A stretch of DNA of 17,033 nt, from the NCBI GenBank assembly GCA_000380705.1, contig AQYM01000033.1, forward strand, positions 36,534 to 53,566, read 5' to 3'. The stretch comes from Crenarchaeota archaeon SCGC AAA471-B05 (GTDB taxonomy: Archaea; Thermoproteota; Thermoprotei; Gearchaeales; Gearchaeaceae). How positions within the stretch are numbered: the stretch's first letter is position 1; each line of letters begins with the position of its first letter. The position numbers were made by a program, and so were the translations under genes. This document shows positions 6,921 through 13,254 of this stretch, in pieces. The notes beneath the pieces are model-generated. The model was not told the DNA's origin. It searched no databases and saw nothing but the letters and a program-made list of their open reading frames with translations.

Positions 6921-7376
6921 ATGGTAACAAGGAAGGATAAAAAATCTAGAAAATATAGAGGATATCGTACTCATGGATACGGAAGAGTAGGACAACATAG
7001 GAAAAGCGGTTCTAAAGGTGGTGTTGGAAATGCTGGAAGAAAAAGTGGAAAACATAAATGGAGTTGGGTTTTAAGATACGAACCTGATTATTTTGGTAAA
7101 TACGGTTTTAGAAGACCTAATAAAAAACATTATAAGTCGATAAATTTAAACCAAATCTCAAATATTGCTTATTCATTAATAGAAAAAGGCGTTTTAAAAC
7201 CCAATGAAAACGGTTACTATGAAATAGATTTAACTGAATTTGGTTATGATAAAGTGCTAAGTGGTGGGACGTTGAATAATAAATTCATTATAAAAGCTAA
7301 ATTCTTTAGTGAAAAAGCATTAGAGAAAATTAAATCTTTAGGAAGCATACCGGTGATGAAGCATGCCCCCTCTTGA
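6921..7376 (+). CDS. rpl15: 50S ribosomal protein L15 (uL15)
   Basis: A 151-residue archaeal uL15. The glycine- and lysine-rich N terminus (KSRKYRGYRTHGYGRVGQHRKSGSKGGVGNAGRKSGKHKWSW) is diagnostic, followed by YFGKYGFRRP, and a C-terminal L18e/L15-type domain with YDKVLSGGTLNNKFIIKAKFFSEKALEKIKSLGS. It is a late-assembly large-subunit protein. No SD precedes the ATG, in agreement with a near-leaderless transcript. Its last codons contain the GGTGAT ribosome binding site for secY, and it overlaps secY by 14 bases. Confidence 0.95.
   Translation: MVTRKDKKSRKYRGYRTHGYGRVGQHRKSGSKGGVGNAGRKSGKHKWSWVLRYEPDYFGKYGFRRPNKKHYKSINLNQISNIAYSLIEKGVLKPNENGYYEIDLTEFGYDKVLSGGTLNNKFIIKAKFFSEKALEKIKSLGSIPVMKHAPS
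7352..7357 (+). promoter_or_regulatory. Shine-Dalgarno site of secY
   Basis: GGTGAT, an exact match to the archaeal anti-SD complement, 5 bases before the secY ATG at 7363 and inside the 3' end of rpL15. It decides the secY start and implies coupling to L15 translation. Confidence 0.6.
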
Positions 7377-8784
7377 ATTTCTAAGACCTATTTTATCCAT
7401 ATTACCTGAAGTTCCTAAGGCTAAAAGGATTGTAGGTTTTAGGGAAAAACTTGTTTGGACTGTTGTAGTTTTAACTATTTATTTAGCTTTTACCCAAATT
7501 CCATTATATCCTGTTTCAAGGACCCAACAAGAATTTTTCTCACCACTTTTTTCAATAATTTTTGCTGCTAGATTTGGAACTTTAGCCCAACTAGGTGTTG
7601 GTCCAATAGTAACAGCTGGGCTAATAATGCAACTTCTTGTAGGTTCAAAAATACTTAACTTAGATCTTACAGATAAAAAGCAAAGAGCTCTATTCACTGG
7701 AACTCAAAAGTTACTTGCTATATTATTTACTTTGTTAGAAGCTATTGTGTTTGTAGGAGGCGGATTATTAAGGGTACAAAATTTATCAGCTGCAGTATTA
7801 GTTGTAATTCAATTGTTTGCTGTTGGTATATTGATAATCTTATTTGATGAAATATTACAAAAAGGTTGGGGGTTTGGAAGTGCTGTAAGTTTATTTATAT
7901 TGGCTGGTGTTGCTTCACAAATTTTTACGGAATTGTTAAGTCCTGTTTATGTTAATGGCAGTTATGTAGGTTTCTTTCCAAACTTAGTTTATGTTACAGC
8001 TGGAGGTGGAAAACTTGAATATCTATTGTTTGGAAATCCTGAGATAAGTAGATCTTCTTCACTTATAGGTTTAATAGCTATGATTATAGTCTTAATTTTA
8101 ATAGTTTATCTTCAAGGAGTTAAAATTGAAATTCCTGTAGCCTATCCTAAATATGGAGGGTTAAAAGCAAAAATACCTTTACAGCTAATATATGTTTCAA
8201 ACGTTCCTGTAATATTAGCTGGGGCTTTAACTGCAAATCTGATTTTCTTTTCCCAAATAGCATGGAATAATTACAATAGAACAAATACAGACCCATTATT
8301 AAACATGATAGCCAAATTTGATATCATAAATAATCAACCAGTACCTAGTGGAGGACTTGTATATTATTTATCTCCTCCTCGAAATATTTATAATGTTATG
8401 CATGATCCTGTTCATGCGATATTATATATTTTAATTTTTACAGGCCTTTGTGTTCTATTTGCGAAAGCGTGGGTGGAAACATCCGGAATGAGTGCAGAAG
8501 AGCAAGCAAAAAGAATGGTTAAGTCAGGCATTCAGGTAAAAGGTTTTAGGCATAGCGAAATAGTTTTAAAGCAACTCCTTAATAGGTATATACCTACCCT
8601 AACTTGGTTTAGTGGCTTGATTATAGGTCTTCTTGCCTCAGTCTCTGATGCAGTAGGAATAATAGGCACTGGAATAGGAATTTTATTAGCTGTAGGAATT
8701 ATTTATCAATATTATAGAATTTTATTACAACAAAGAATAGAGGAAGAATTCCCAACTCTTGCAAGATTTTTAAAAGGAGAATAA
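7363..8784 (+). CDS. secY: Protein translocase subunit SecY (Sec61 alpha)
   Basis: A 473-residue polytopic membrane protein, about ten hydrophobic segments by eye, matching archaeal SecY. It forms the protein-conducting channel with SecE and Sbh. Landmarks are an N-terminal amphipathic region (LEFLRPILSILPEVPKA), TM1 at about residues 28-50, the plug/TM2 region AARFGTLAQLGVGPIVTAGLIMQLLVG, EILQKGWGFGSAVSLFILAGVA, the cytosolic loop VAYPKYGGLKAKIPLQLIYVSNVPVIL, and the late loop WVETSGMSAEEQAKRMVKSGIQVKGFR before the last two TMs. The start is fixed by GGTGAT 5 bases upstream. Its stop overlaps the next ATG (TAATG). Adenylate kinase, which often follows secY in Sulfolobales, is not here. Confidence 0.96.
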   Translation: MPPLEFLRPILSILPEVPKAKRIVGFREKLVWTVVVLTIYLAFTQIPLYPVSRTQQEFFSPLFSIIFAARFGTLAQLGVGPIVTAGLIMQLLVGSKILNLDLTDKKQRALFTGTQKLLAILFTLLEAIVFVGGGLLRVQNLSAAVLVVIQLFAVGILIILFDEILQKGWGFGSAVSLFILAGVASQIFTELLSPVYVNGSYVGFFPNLVYVTAGGGKLEYLLFGNPEISRSSSLIGLIAMIIVLILIVYLQGVKIEIPVAYPKYGGLKAKIPLQLIYVSNVPVILAGALTANLIFFSQIAWNNYNRTNTDPLLNMIAKFDIINNQPVPSGGLVYYLSPPRNIYNVMHDPVHAILYILIFTGLCVLFAKAWVETSGMSAEEQAKRMVKSGIQVKGFRHSEIVLKQLLNRYIPTLTWFSGLIIGLLASVSDAVGIIGTGIGILLAVGIIYQYYRILLQQRIEEEFPTLARFLKGE

Positions 8785-9245
8785 TGATAACAGATTCTCC
8801 TCTCATTGCAACGTTTTTAATATTTTTATTCGCTATCCCATCACCTTTAATTTCTGCCTTAGTTAGTAGAATAATTATAAATAAATTTTTCGGATTAGAA
8901 AGATATAGAAGAATAATGAAGGAAATAAGAGAGTTTGATTCAGAATTTCTAAAGGCTTGGAGAAGTAAAGATCATCAAAAATTAAATAAATTACAGGCTA
9001 AGAAGCAATATATTGATAAAATGAGATGGCAAACAACCAAGATAAGCTTCTTAAATACATTTATATTGCTTATTCCTTTTTATGTATTTTTCATTTGGTT
9101 ACTACAAAATTTCAATCCAATTCAAGGTATTGCTTTCTTTCCTTTAATTTCTCAAGAAACTTATCTAGGTTTCGTTATTTGGTATATTATATGTACTTTC
9201 TTTATAAGTTTATTAATAAATAGGGTATTAGGTATAATACAATAA
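8784..9245 (+). CDS. Oxa1-superfamily membrane protein, archaeal EMC3/TMCO1-like (DUF106)
   Basis: A 153-residue protein with three hydrophobic segments (about residues 7-31, 84-107, 127-150) and a charged, helical cytosolic stretch between the first two (LERYRRIMKEIREFDSEFLKAWRSKDHQKLNKLQAKKQYIDKMRWQ). This topology, the position next to secY and the pattern of the charged segment match the archaeal DUF106 family, related to Oxa1/YidC, Get1, EMC3 and TMCO1 insertases. A role in membrane-protein insertion beside SecY and the ribosome is inferred, not shown by the sequence. It overlaps secY by one base and is one base before L34e. It is on the short side for the family. Confidence 0.75.
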   Translation: MITDSPLIATFLIFLFAIPSPLISALVSRIIINKFFGLERYRRIMKEIREFDSEFLKAWRSKDHQKLNKLQAKKQYIDKMRWQTTKISFLNTFILLIPFYVFFIWLLQNFNPIQGIAFFPLISQETYLGFVIWYIICTFFISLLINRVLGIIQ

Positions 9246-9246
9246 T

Positions 9247-9507
9247 ATGCCAAGGCCTGCATTAAGAAGAAAAAAATATCGAATTGTAAGAACACCTGGG
9301 GGAAATCTTTCAGTTCATTATTTAAAGGATAAAAGAAATAAGGATAGATGTGCAATTTGTAAATCAATTTTGCATGGTACAAATCATGGGTATGGTAATT
9401 TACCCCGATCATCTAGGAGACCTAAAAGAATTTTTGGAGGATATTTATGTTCCAATTGTTTAAAAAGAATCATTGAAACTAAGGTAATTAATACTTTTCA
9501 AATTTGA
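9247..9507 (+). CDS. rpl34e: 50S ribosomal protein L34e (eL34)
   Basis: An 86-residue eL34 with the N-terminal PRPALRRKKYRIVRTPGG, typical of archaea. Two CxxC pairs (C35/C38 and C68/C71) form a zinc ribbon. Other family residues are GTNHGYGNLPRSSRRPKRIFGGYLCSNC. It lies between the insertase-like gene and cmk, as in many Thermoproteota. Its TGA overlaps the TTG start of cmk (TTGA). Confidence 0.95.
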   Translation: MPRPALRRKKYRIVRTPGGNLSVHYLKDKRNKDRCAICKSILHGTNHGYGNLPRSSRRPKRIFGGYLCSNCLKRIIETKVINTFQI

Positions 9508-10067
9508 GCATTGTTATAGCTGTCAGTGGTCCTCCTGCATCAGGTAAATCTACTTATGCAAAGATAATATCGAAAGAATTCGGTTTAAGGTTATTTTCCA
9601 CAGGGTCTGCTTTTAGAGAAATAGCTAAAAAGTTAAATTTAAGTTTAGAGGAGTTCCATTCTTTAGCTGAAAAAAATTATGAATATGATATTATTGTGGA
9701 TAAAATGGCTTTGGAAGAAGCTAAAAAAGGAAACATAGTAGTAGAGGGACATTTAGCTTGTTGGCTTCTAAAGGATATAGCGGATCTTAAAATTTACGTA
9801 ACTGCACCTCTTAATGAAAGAATTAAAAGATTAATGGAAAGGGAGGGAAAAAGTTATGAAAAAGCTAAGGAAGAAATTTTATCCAGAGAAAGGAGCAATA
9901 AAAAAAGATATTTGGAAATTTATGGAATAAATATTGATGATTTTTCTTCAATAGATATTATGATTAATACTGCTTTATTTGATATAGATGACATTGCCAA
10001 AATACTTATATCCATAATAAAGACATATCTTTCTAAGAAAAATGCCTCCATTAGTTACAGTAGGTAG
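9504..10067 (+). CDS. cmk: Cytidylate kinase (archaeal Cmk)
   Basis: A 187-residue P-loop kinase, start TTG overlapping the L34e stop. The P-loop GPPASGKST is at residues 9-17, followed by FGLRLFSTGSAFREIAKKLNLSLEEFHSLAEKN (NMP-binding region), VVEGHLACWL and the lid-like ERIKRLMEREGKSYEKAKEEILSRERSNKKRYLEIYGI. This pattern is the archaeal CMP/dCMP kinase, making CDP from CMP and ATP. Its position between L34e and L14e is conserved in Crenarchaeota. The ATG-less start is chosen because nothing upstream in frame fits and the P-loop must start within about ten residues. It overlaps L14e by 26 bases. Confidence 0.92.
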   Translation: MSIVIAVSGPPASGKSTYAKIISKEFGLRLFSTGSAFREIAKKLNLSLEEFHSLAEKNYEYDIIVDKMALEEAKKGNIVVEGHLACWLLKDIADLKIYVTAPLNERIKRLMEREGKSYEKAKEEILSRERSNKKRYLEIYGINIDDFSSIDIMINTALFDIDDIAKILISIIKTYLSKKNASISYSR

Positions 10068-10341
10068 AGTTTGTGTCAAAATAAGGGGAAGAGATGCCGG
10101 AAGAAAATGTGTAATAGTAAACATTATAGATAAAAATTTTGTTATAGTTACAGGACCTAAAAATTTGACAGGTGTAAGAAGGAAAAAGGTAAACGTGGAT
10201 CATTTGATATTTTTACCTTATGTGTTAAAAATAAACAAAAATGCTTCTGACGAAGAAGTATTAAAAAGTATAGAAGAAGCAAACATGGTTTCATTTTTTA
10301 GGGAGGGTGTGGTTATAAATGCAAAGAAGGATCTTATATAG
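10042..10341 (+). CDS. rpl14e: 50S ribosomal protein L14e (eL14)
   Basis: A 99-residue eL14, an archaeal/eukaryotic large-subunit protein with a KOW-type start: PLVTVGRVCVKIRGRDAGRKCVIVNIIDKNFVIVTGP followed by GVRRKKVNVDHLIFLPYVLKI. The C-terminal helix SDEEVLKSIEEANM is also typical. It overlaps cmk by 26 bases at its start and cbf5 by 23 bases at its end, the two longest same-strand overlaps in this segment, so translation of the three genes is likely linked. The SD for cbf5 (GGAGGGTG, 10302-10309) is inside it. Confidence 0.93.
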   Translation: MPPLVTVGRVCVKIRGRDAGRKCVIVNIIDKNFVIVTGPKNLTGVRRKKVNVDHLIFLPYVLKINKNASDEEVLKSIEEANMVSFFREGVVINAKKDLI

Positions 10342-11298
10342 GGAGATTACGAAAAATAAAATTATACTTTCACCTGAACCTCTAGTAAAGAAAAGTATTG
10401 AAGAAAAATTACAATTAGGATATTCGATAATAGATAAGCCTAAAGGTCCTACCAGTCATCAAATTGCTGCATGGATTAGAGATGAATTCAAAGTTCCTGT
10501 AGCCCACAGCGGGACTCTAGATATTTAAGGAGAAATCCCGCTGTTTCGGGCTTACTCATAATACTTTTCGGAAAAGCTAGAAAGATCTCAGACCTATTAG
10601 CTAAACTCGATAAGGAATACGTTTGTGAAATGCAATTACATGGGGATGTAAATGAAAATGAACTTAGGCGGGTAATTAATATGTTTATCGGGGAAATTTA
10701 TCAAAAACCTCCTTTAAGGTCTGCAGTCAGTAAAAAGCCTAGAATAAGGAAAATATATAATATAGAAATATTGGATATTAAAGGTAAGGATGTTTTATTA
10801 AAGATAAAATGTCAAGCTGGAACGTATGTTAGGAAATTATGTCATGACATAGGTGAAGTCCTTGGATGCGGTGCTCATATGAAAGATTTAAGAAGAATAG
10901 GTATAGGAAATTTAAATGAAAATGATAAGAGAATAACAACTCTTCATGAACTTTTTGGAGCTTATAGGGAATGGAAAAATTATAACATTGCTGATTATTT
11001 AAATGAATTTGTTAGACCTATAGAAGAATTATTATTCTTCTTACCAAAAATTTATGTAAAAGACTCTTCTTTATTTTCTATCACTCATGGATCTTTTATT
11101 GCTGCTCCTGCTGTTGTAGCTGTAACCTCTGATGTTAAACCAAAATCTATAGTTACCATTAATACAATTTATAACGAGATAATTGCAATAGGCAAATCTG
11201 AGCTTGCTGGAGAAGAAATTGTTAAGTTAAAACATGGAATAGTAGCAAAGGTTGATAAAGTATTAAAAACAATAGAAAACGCCGGGAGTGGGATTTGA
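10319..11298 (+). CDS. cbf5: tRNA/rRNA pseudouridine synthase Cbf5 (dyskerin/TruB family), gene split by an intron
   Basis: Two exons, 10319-10520 and 10535-11298, encode 321 residues after removal of a 14-nt intron. Read straight through, the frame ends after 69 residues at a TAA (10526-10528). After splicing the protein reads AHSGTLDPAVSGLLIILFGKARKISDL, restoring the TruB/Cbf5 active-site motif; the catalytic aspartate is D68 and its codon is split by the intron. Further family segments are GYSIIDKPKGPTSHQ (motif I), YQKPPLRSAVSKKPRIRKIY, CQAGTYVRKLCHDIGEVLGCGAHM, and a C-terminal PUA domain (about residues 240-315). Cbf5 is the catalytic subunit of H/ACA RNPs and also modifies tRNA. SD GGAGGGTG is 9 bases upstream. 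The last 19 bases overlap tRNA-Ser on the other strand. Confidence 0.93.
10521..10534 (+). other. Archaeal 14-nt pre-mRNA intron with bulge-helix-bulge fold in cbf5
   Basis: The flanking exons form a 9-bp helix (10506-10514 with 10536-10544). Then comes a 3-nt bulge AAA (10533-10535) on the 3' strand, a 4-bp central helix CTCT/GGAG (10515-10518 with 10529-10532, last pair G-U), and a 3-nt bulge AGA (10519-10521) on the 5' strand. The inner helix is reduced to one possible pair (10522-10528) and a 5-base loop. Cutting both bulges after their second base, as the archaeal tRNA splicing endonuclease does, removes exactly 10521-10534 and gives CTA GAT CCC GCT = L D P A, restoring the frame. Introns of this type in cbf5 are established in Aeropyrum and Sulfolobus. 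Confidence 0.9.
11255..11279 (-). terminator. T-rich tract downstream of tRNA-Ser, inside cbf5
   Basis: On the minus strand, directly after the tRNA 3' end, the sequence runs GTTTTCTATTGTTTTTAATAC. T4 and T5 runs of this kind end transcription in archaea. It lies within the last codons of cbf5, so both genes share this DNA. Function is inferred. Confidence 0.35.
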
Positions 11299-11365
11299 AC
11301 CCACGCGGGGAAAAATCCCCACAGGCTCTCCAGGCCTGCGCCTTACCAGGCTAGGCAATCCCGGC
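11280..11365 (-). tRNA. tRNA-Ser, anticodon GGA
   Basis: An 86-nt cloverleaf on the minus strand. The acceptor stem GCCGGGA/TCCCGGC pairs fully, with discriminator G73 at 11280. The D arm is GCCT/AGGC, the anticodon stem CAGGC/GCCTG with loop CTGGAGA (anticodon GGA, reading UCC and UCU), a long variable arm GGGGATTTTTCCCC typical of Ser, and the T arm GTGGG-TTCAAAT-CCCAC. No CCA is encoded and there is no intron. It is convergent with cbf5; 19 bases including the 3' acceptor strand and part of the T arm are also the antisense of the cbf5 3' end. T-runs for its termination fall inside cbf5. Confidence 0.97.
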
Positions 11366-11412
11366 TTTTACAATAAATATTTTTTTAATCGTGATATTTT
11401 ACTTTTTCCTTT
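11366..11412 (+). terminator. T-rich tract after cbf5; also upstream region of tRNA-Ser
   Basis: A T7 run (11380-11386) and a further T-rich stretch (11394-11412) follow cbf5 and could end the L15-cbf5 message after it has run through the antisense of the tRNA. On the opposite strand the same bases are A/T-rich sequence upstream of tRNA-Ser (AATATTTATT at about 11372-11382, and further boxes to 11400) and must hold its promoter, although no single TATA box is clear. Confidence 0.35.
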
Positions 11413-11429
11413 AGAAAAGAATTTAAGTA
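11413..11429 (+). promoter_or_regulatory. Putative promoter of the S13 operon (BRE + TATA)
   Basis: BRE-like AGAAAAGA (11413-11420) followed by ATTTAAGTA (11421-11429). The TATA centre is about 28 bases before the GTG start of S13, predicting transcription start at or within a few bases of the start codon. No Shine-Dalgarno motif precedes S13, consistent with a leaderless first gene, as is common in Sulfolobales. Confidence 0.5.
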
Positions 11430-11452
11430 AATCATTATAATATACTTTTATT

Positions 11453-11914
11453 GTGACCGCAGAATTTAAGCAAATAGTTAGAATAGCAGATAAGGATTTA
11501 GAAGGTAAGGATCAAGTTTATTATGCATTACAAAAGATTAAAGGTATAGGTTTTAACACTGCTATTGCAATTTGTAAAATGCTTAATATAAATCCTTTGA
11601 CTAAAATAGGTTATTTAAGTGAGGAAGAAATCAAAAACTTAGAAGACTATGTTCTTAATTTACACCAGAAAAATGTTCCTTCTTGGTTTTTAAATAGAAG
11701 AAAGGATCCATTTACAGGAAAAGATTATCATTTTGTTGGATCAGATCTGGTTTTAAAAGTCAGGGAAGACATAGAATTTATGAAATCAATTAAATCATGG
11801 AAAGGCATTAGGCATATGTTAGGATTAAAGGTAAGGGGACAATCTACAAGAACCACAGGAAGAACAGGATTAACAGTAGGTGTAACAAAGAAGAAAGAAG
11901 GTGCTAAACAATGA
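11453..11914 (+). CDS. rps13: 30S ribosomal protein S13 (uS13)
   Basis: A 153-residue archaeal uS13 starting with GTG. Landmarks are the helix-two-turns-helix start ALQKIKGIGFNTAIAICKMLNINPLTKIGYLSEEEIKNLEDYV, VPSWFLNRRKDPFTGKDYHFVGSDL, and the diagnostic C terminus IKSWKGIRHMLGLKVRGQSTRTTGRTGLTVGVTKKK. S13 contacts the P-site tRNA and forms inter-subunit bridges in the head of the small subunit. The GTG is the only reasonable start after the promoter-like region. It overlaps S4 by 4 bases. It begins the S13-S4-S11 cluster, a conserved archaeal order. Confidence 0.95.
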   Translation: MTAEFKQIVRIADKDLEGKDQVYYALQKIKGIGFNTAIAICKMLNINPLTKIGYLSEEEIKNLEDYVLNLHQKNVPSWFLNRRKDPFTGKDYHFVGSDLVLKVREDIEFMKSIKSWKGIRHMLGLKVRGQSTRTTGRTGLTVGVTKKKEGAKQ

Positions 11915-12372
11915 GGCGTTTTAGAAAAACTTGGGAACCTCCAAGACATCCTTGGAGGAAAGAAGTATTAGCTGCAGAAATAGAACTTGTCGGGAAATAC
12001 GGATTAAGAAATAAAAGAGAACTTTGGAAGGCAAAAACATTATTGAGAAAAATAAGAAGTAGAGCTAGAAAATTGTTAGCATTACCTCCTTTGGAAAGGA
12101 TGAAGGAAGAAGAAGATTTAAAAAGAAAATTGGTTGCATATGGGCTTATCAATGAAAATGCAACTATAGATGACATATTATCTTTAACGGTTGAGGATAT
12201 TTTAAAAAGGAGATTGCAAACGATTATTTATGAACAAAAAATTGCTAAAAGTATATATCATGCCAGACAACTTATAACTCATAGGAAAGTGATCGTAGGA
12301 AATAATGTAATAGCGAGTCCAGGCTATTTGGTTAAAAAACATGAGGAAAATCAAATTAGGTTGAAAGAATGA
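11911..12372 (+). CDS. rps4: 30S ribosomal protein S4 (uS4)
   Basis: A 153-residue uS4. The N terminus [57 protein letters not shown] is characteristic, followed by VDDILSLT-like [25 protein letters not shown] and an S4 RNA-binding domain (about residues 100-145, [25 protein letters not shown]). It is a primary 16S rRNA binder. Both ends are trimmed against typical Sulfolobales homologues: the basic leader before the WEPPRHPW motif is only about 6 residues, and the polar C-terminal tail after the S4 domain is absent. It overlaps S13 and S11 by 4 bases each. Confidence 0.95.
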   Translation: MRRFRKTWEPPRHPWRKEVLAAEIELVGKYGLRNKRELWKAKTLLRKIRSRARKLLALPPLERMKEEEDLKRKLVAYGLINENATIDDILSLTVEDILKRRLQTIIYEQKIAKSIYHARQLITHRKVIVGNNVIASPGYLVKKHEENQIRLKE

Positions 12373-12776
12373 GCGCTGAAAAAGAAAATCAAAAGGGACT
12401 TTGGGGTATAGCTCATATTTATGCATCAAGAAATAATACTTTAATTTATGTAACTGATTTATCCGGTGCACAGTTAATAACATGGAAATCTTCTGGCTGT
12501 GTAGTAAATGCTGATAGAGAAAAGAAAACTCCTTATGCAGCTATGGTAGCCGCTTTCAAGGTAGCTAATGAATGTTTAGAAAAGGGCATAGTTGGTTTAC
12601 ATATCAAAGTAAGAGCTCCAGGAGGACATCACCAAAAAACTCCAGGACCTGGAGCTAATGCAGCTATTCGAGCTTTGGCTAGAGCCGGGTTAATGATCGG
12701 TAGAATTGAAGACGTAACTCCCATACCTCATGATACTACGAGGAAACCAGGAGGAAGGAGGGGAAGAAGAGTTTAG
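12369..12776 (+). CDS. rps11: 30S ribosomal protein S11 (uS11)
   Basis: A 135-residue uS11 with highly conserved sequence: [117 protein letters not shown]. It forms part of the platform of the small subunit and contacts mRNA near the E site. It overlaps S4 by 4 bases. The downstream coaD frame overlaps its last 47 bases if the only ATG there is used. Confidence 0.96.
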   Translation: MSAEKENQKGLWGIAHIYASRNNTLIYVTDLSGAQLITWKSSGCVVNADREKKTPYAAMVAAFKVANECLEKGIVGLHIKVRAPGGHHQKTPGPGANAAIRALARAGLMIGRIEDVTPIPHDTTRKPGGRRGRRV

Positions 12777-13254
12777 GAAGGTTATTCTTGGGGGTAGTTT
12801 CGATAAATTACATAAAGGGCATAAATTTTTACTGAAGTCTGCTTTAAAGATATCTAAAAAAATTAAAATTGGACTTGTAAAAGATGAAATATTACAAGAT
12901 AAACCCTTTTCTTATCAAATAGAAAAATTTAATATAAGAAAAAATAAAGTAATTTCATTTTTAAGTGAACTCGATAAAAATATCCGAATAGATATCGTTC
13001 CTATTTCAGATCCTTACGGTCCATCAATTGAAGAATATGACATTACTGATATAGTTGTTACAGAAGAAACTGTGCCCCGAGCAGTAAAGATTAATAAAAT
13101 ACGAACTTCAAGAAATTTACCTAAATTAAGAATTCATGTTGTTAGGCTATTATTAGCTGAAGACGGAAGAGTAATACGAAGCTCAAGAATAAGAGCTGGC
13201 GAGATAGATGGTGATGGAAAATTATTAGTAAACAAAATAAAGATTAAGTATTAA
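12730..13254 (+). CDS. coaD: Phosphopantetheine adenylyltransferase, archaeal type (COG1019)
   Basis: A 174-residue nucleotidyltransferase that makes dephospho-CoA from 4'-phosphopantetheine and ATP. It has the [15 protein letters not shown] motif, with the HxGH signature at H28-x-G-H31, [17 protein letters not shown] in the middle and the second signature [15 protein letters not shown] near the end. This is the archaeal/eukaryotic type, not the bacterial one. The start is uncertain: the only standard codon before the motif is ATG 12730, which overlaps S11 by 47 bases and adds about 16 Glu/Gly-rich residues. An SD-like GGAGG tract lies inside this overlap, so a non-standard start nearer residue 17 cannot be excluded. 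Its stop overlaps the pheS start. Confidence 0.87.
   Translation: MILRGNQEEGGEEEFRKVILGGSFDKLHKGHKFLLKSALKISKKIKIGLVKDEILQDKPFSYQIEKFNIRKNKVISFLSELDKNIRIDIVPISDPYGPSIEEYDITDIVVTEETVPRAVKINKIRTSRNLPKLRIHVVRLLLAEDGRVIRSSRIRAGEIDGDGKLLVNKIKIKY

Noticed and set aside
9026..9223. Overlapping + strand open frame inside the EMC3-like gene
   Set aside because: It is in another frame of a gene with good membrane-protein features and has a Tyr/Phe/Lys-biased composition typical of a chance frame in AT-rich DNA.
10512..10546. An alternative BHB using the GCCC/GGGC helix (10502-10505 with 10548-10551) that would excise 35 nt in frame
   Set aside because: It keeps the frame but deletes the catalytic GTLD motif, and only one of the two 3-nt bulges forms well.
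10319..11298. cbf5 as a pseudogene broken by a frameshift
   Set aside because: Removal of the BHB-defined 14 nt restores the frame and the conserved GTLDPxVSG motif exactly, and the rest of the protein is intact. A splice event explains it better than decay.
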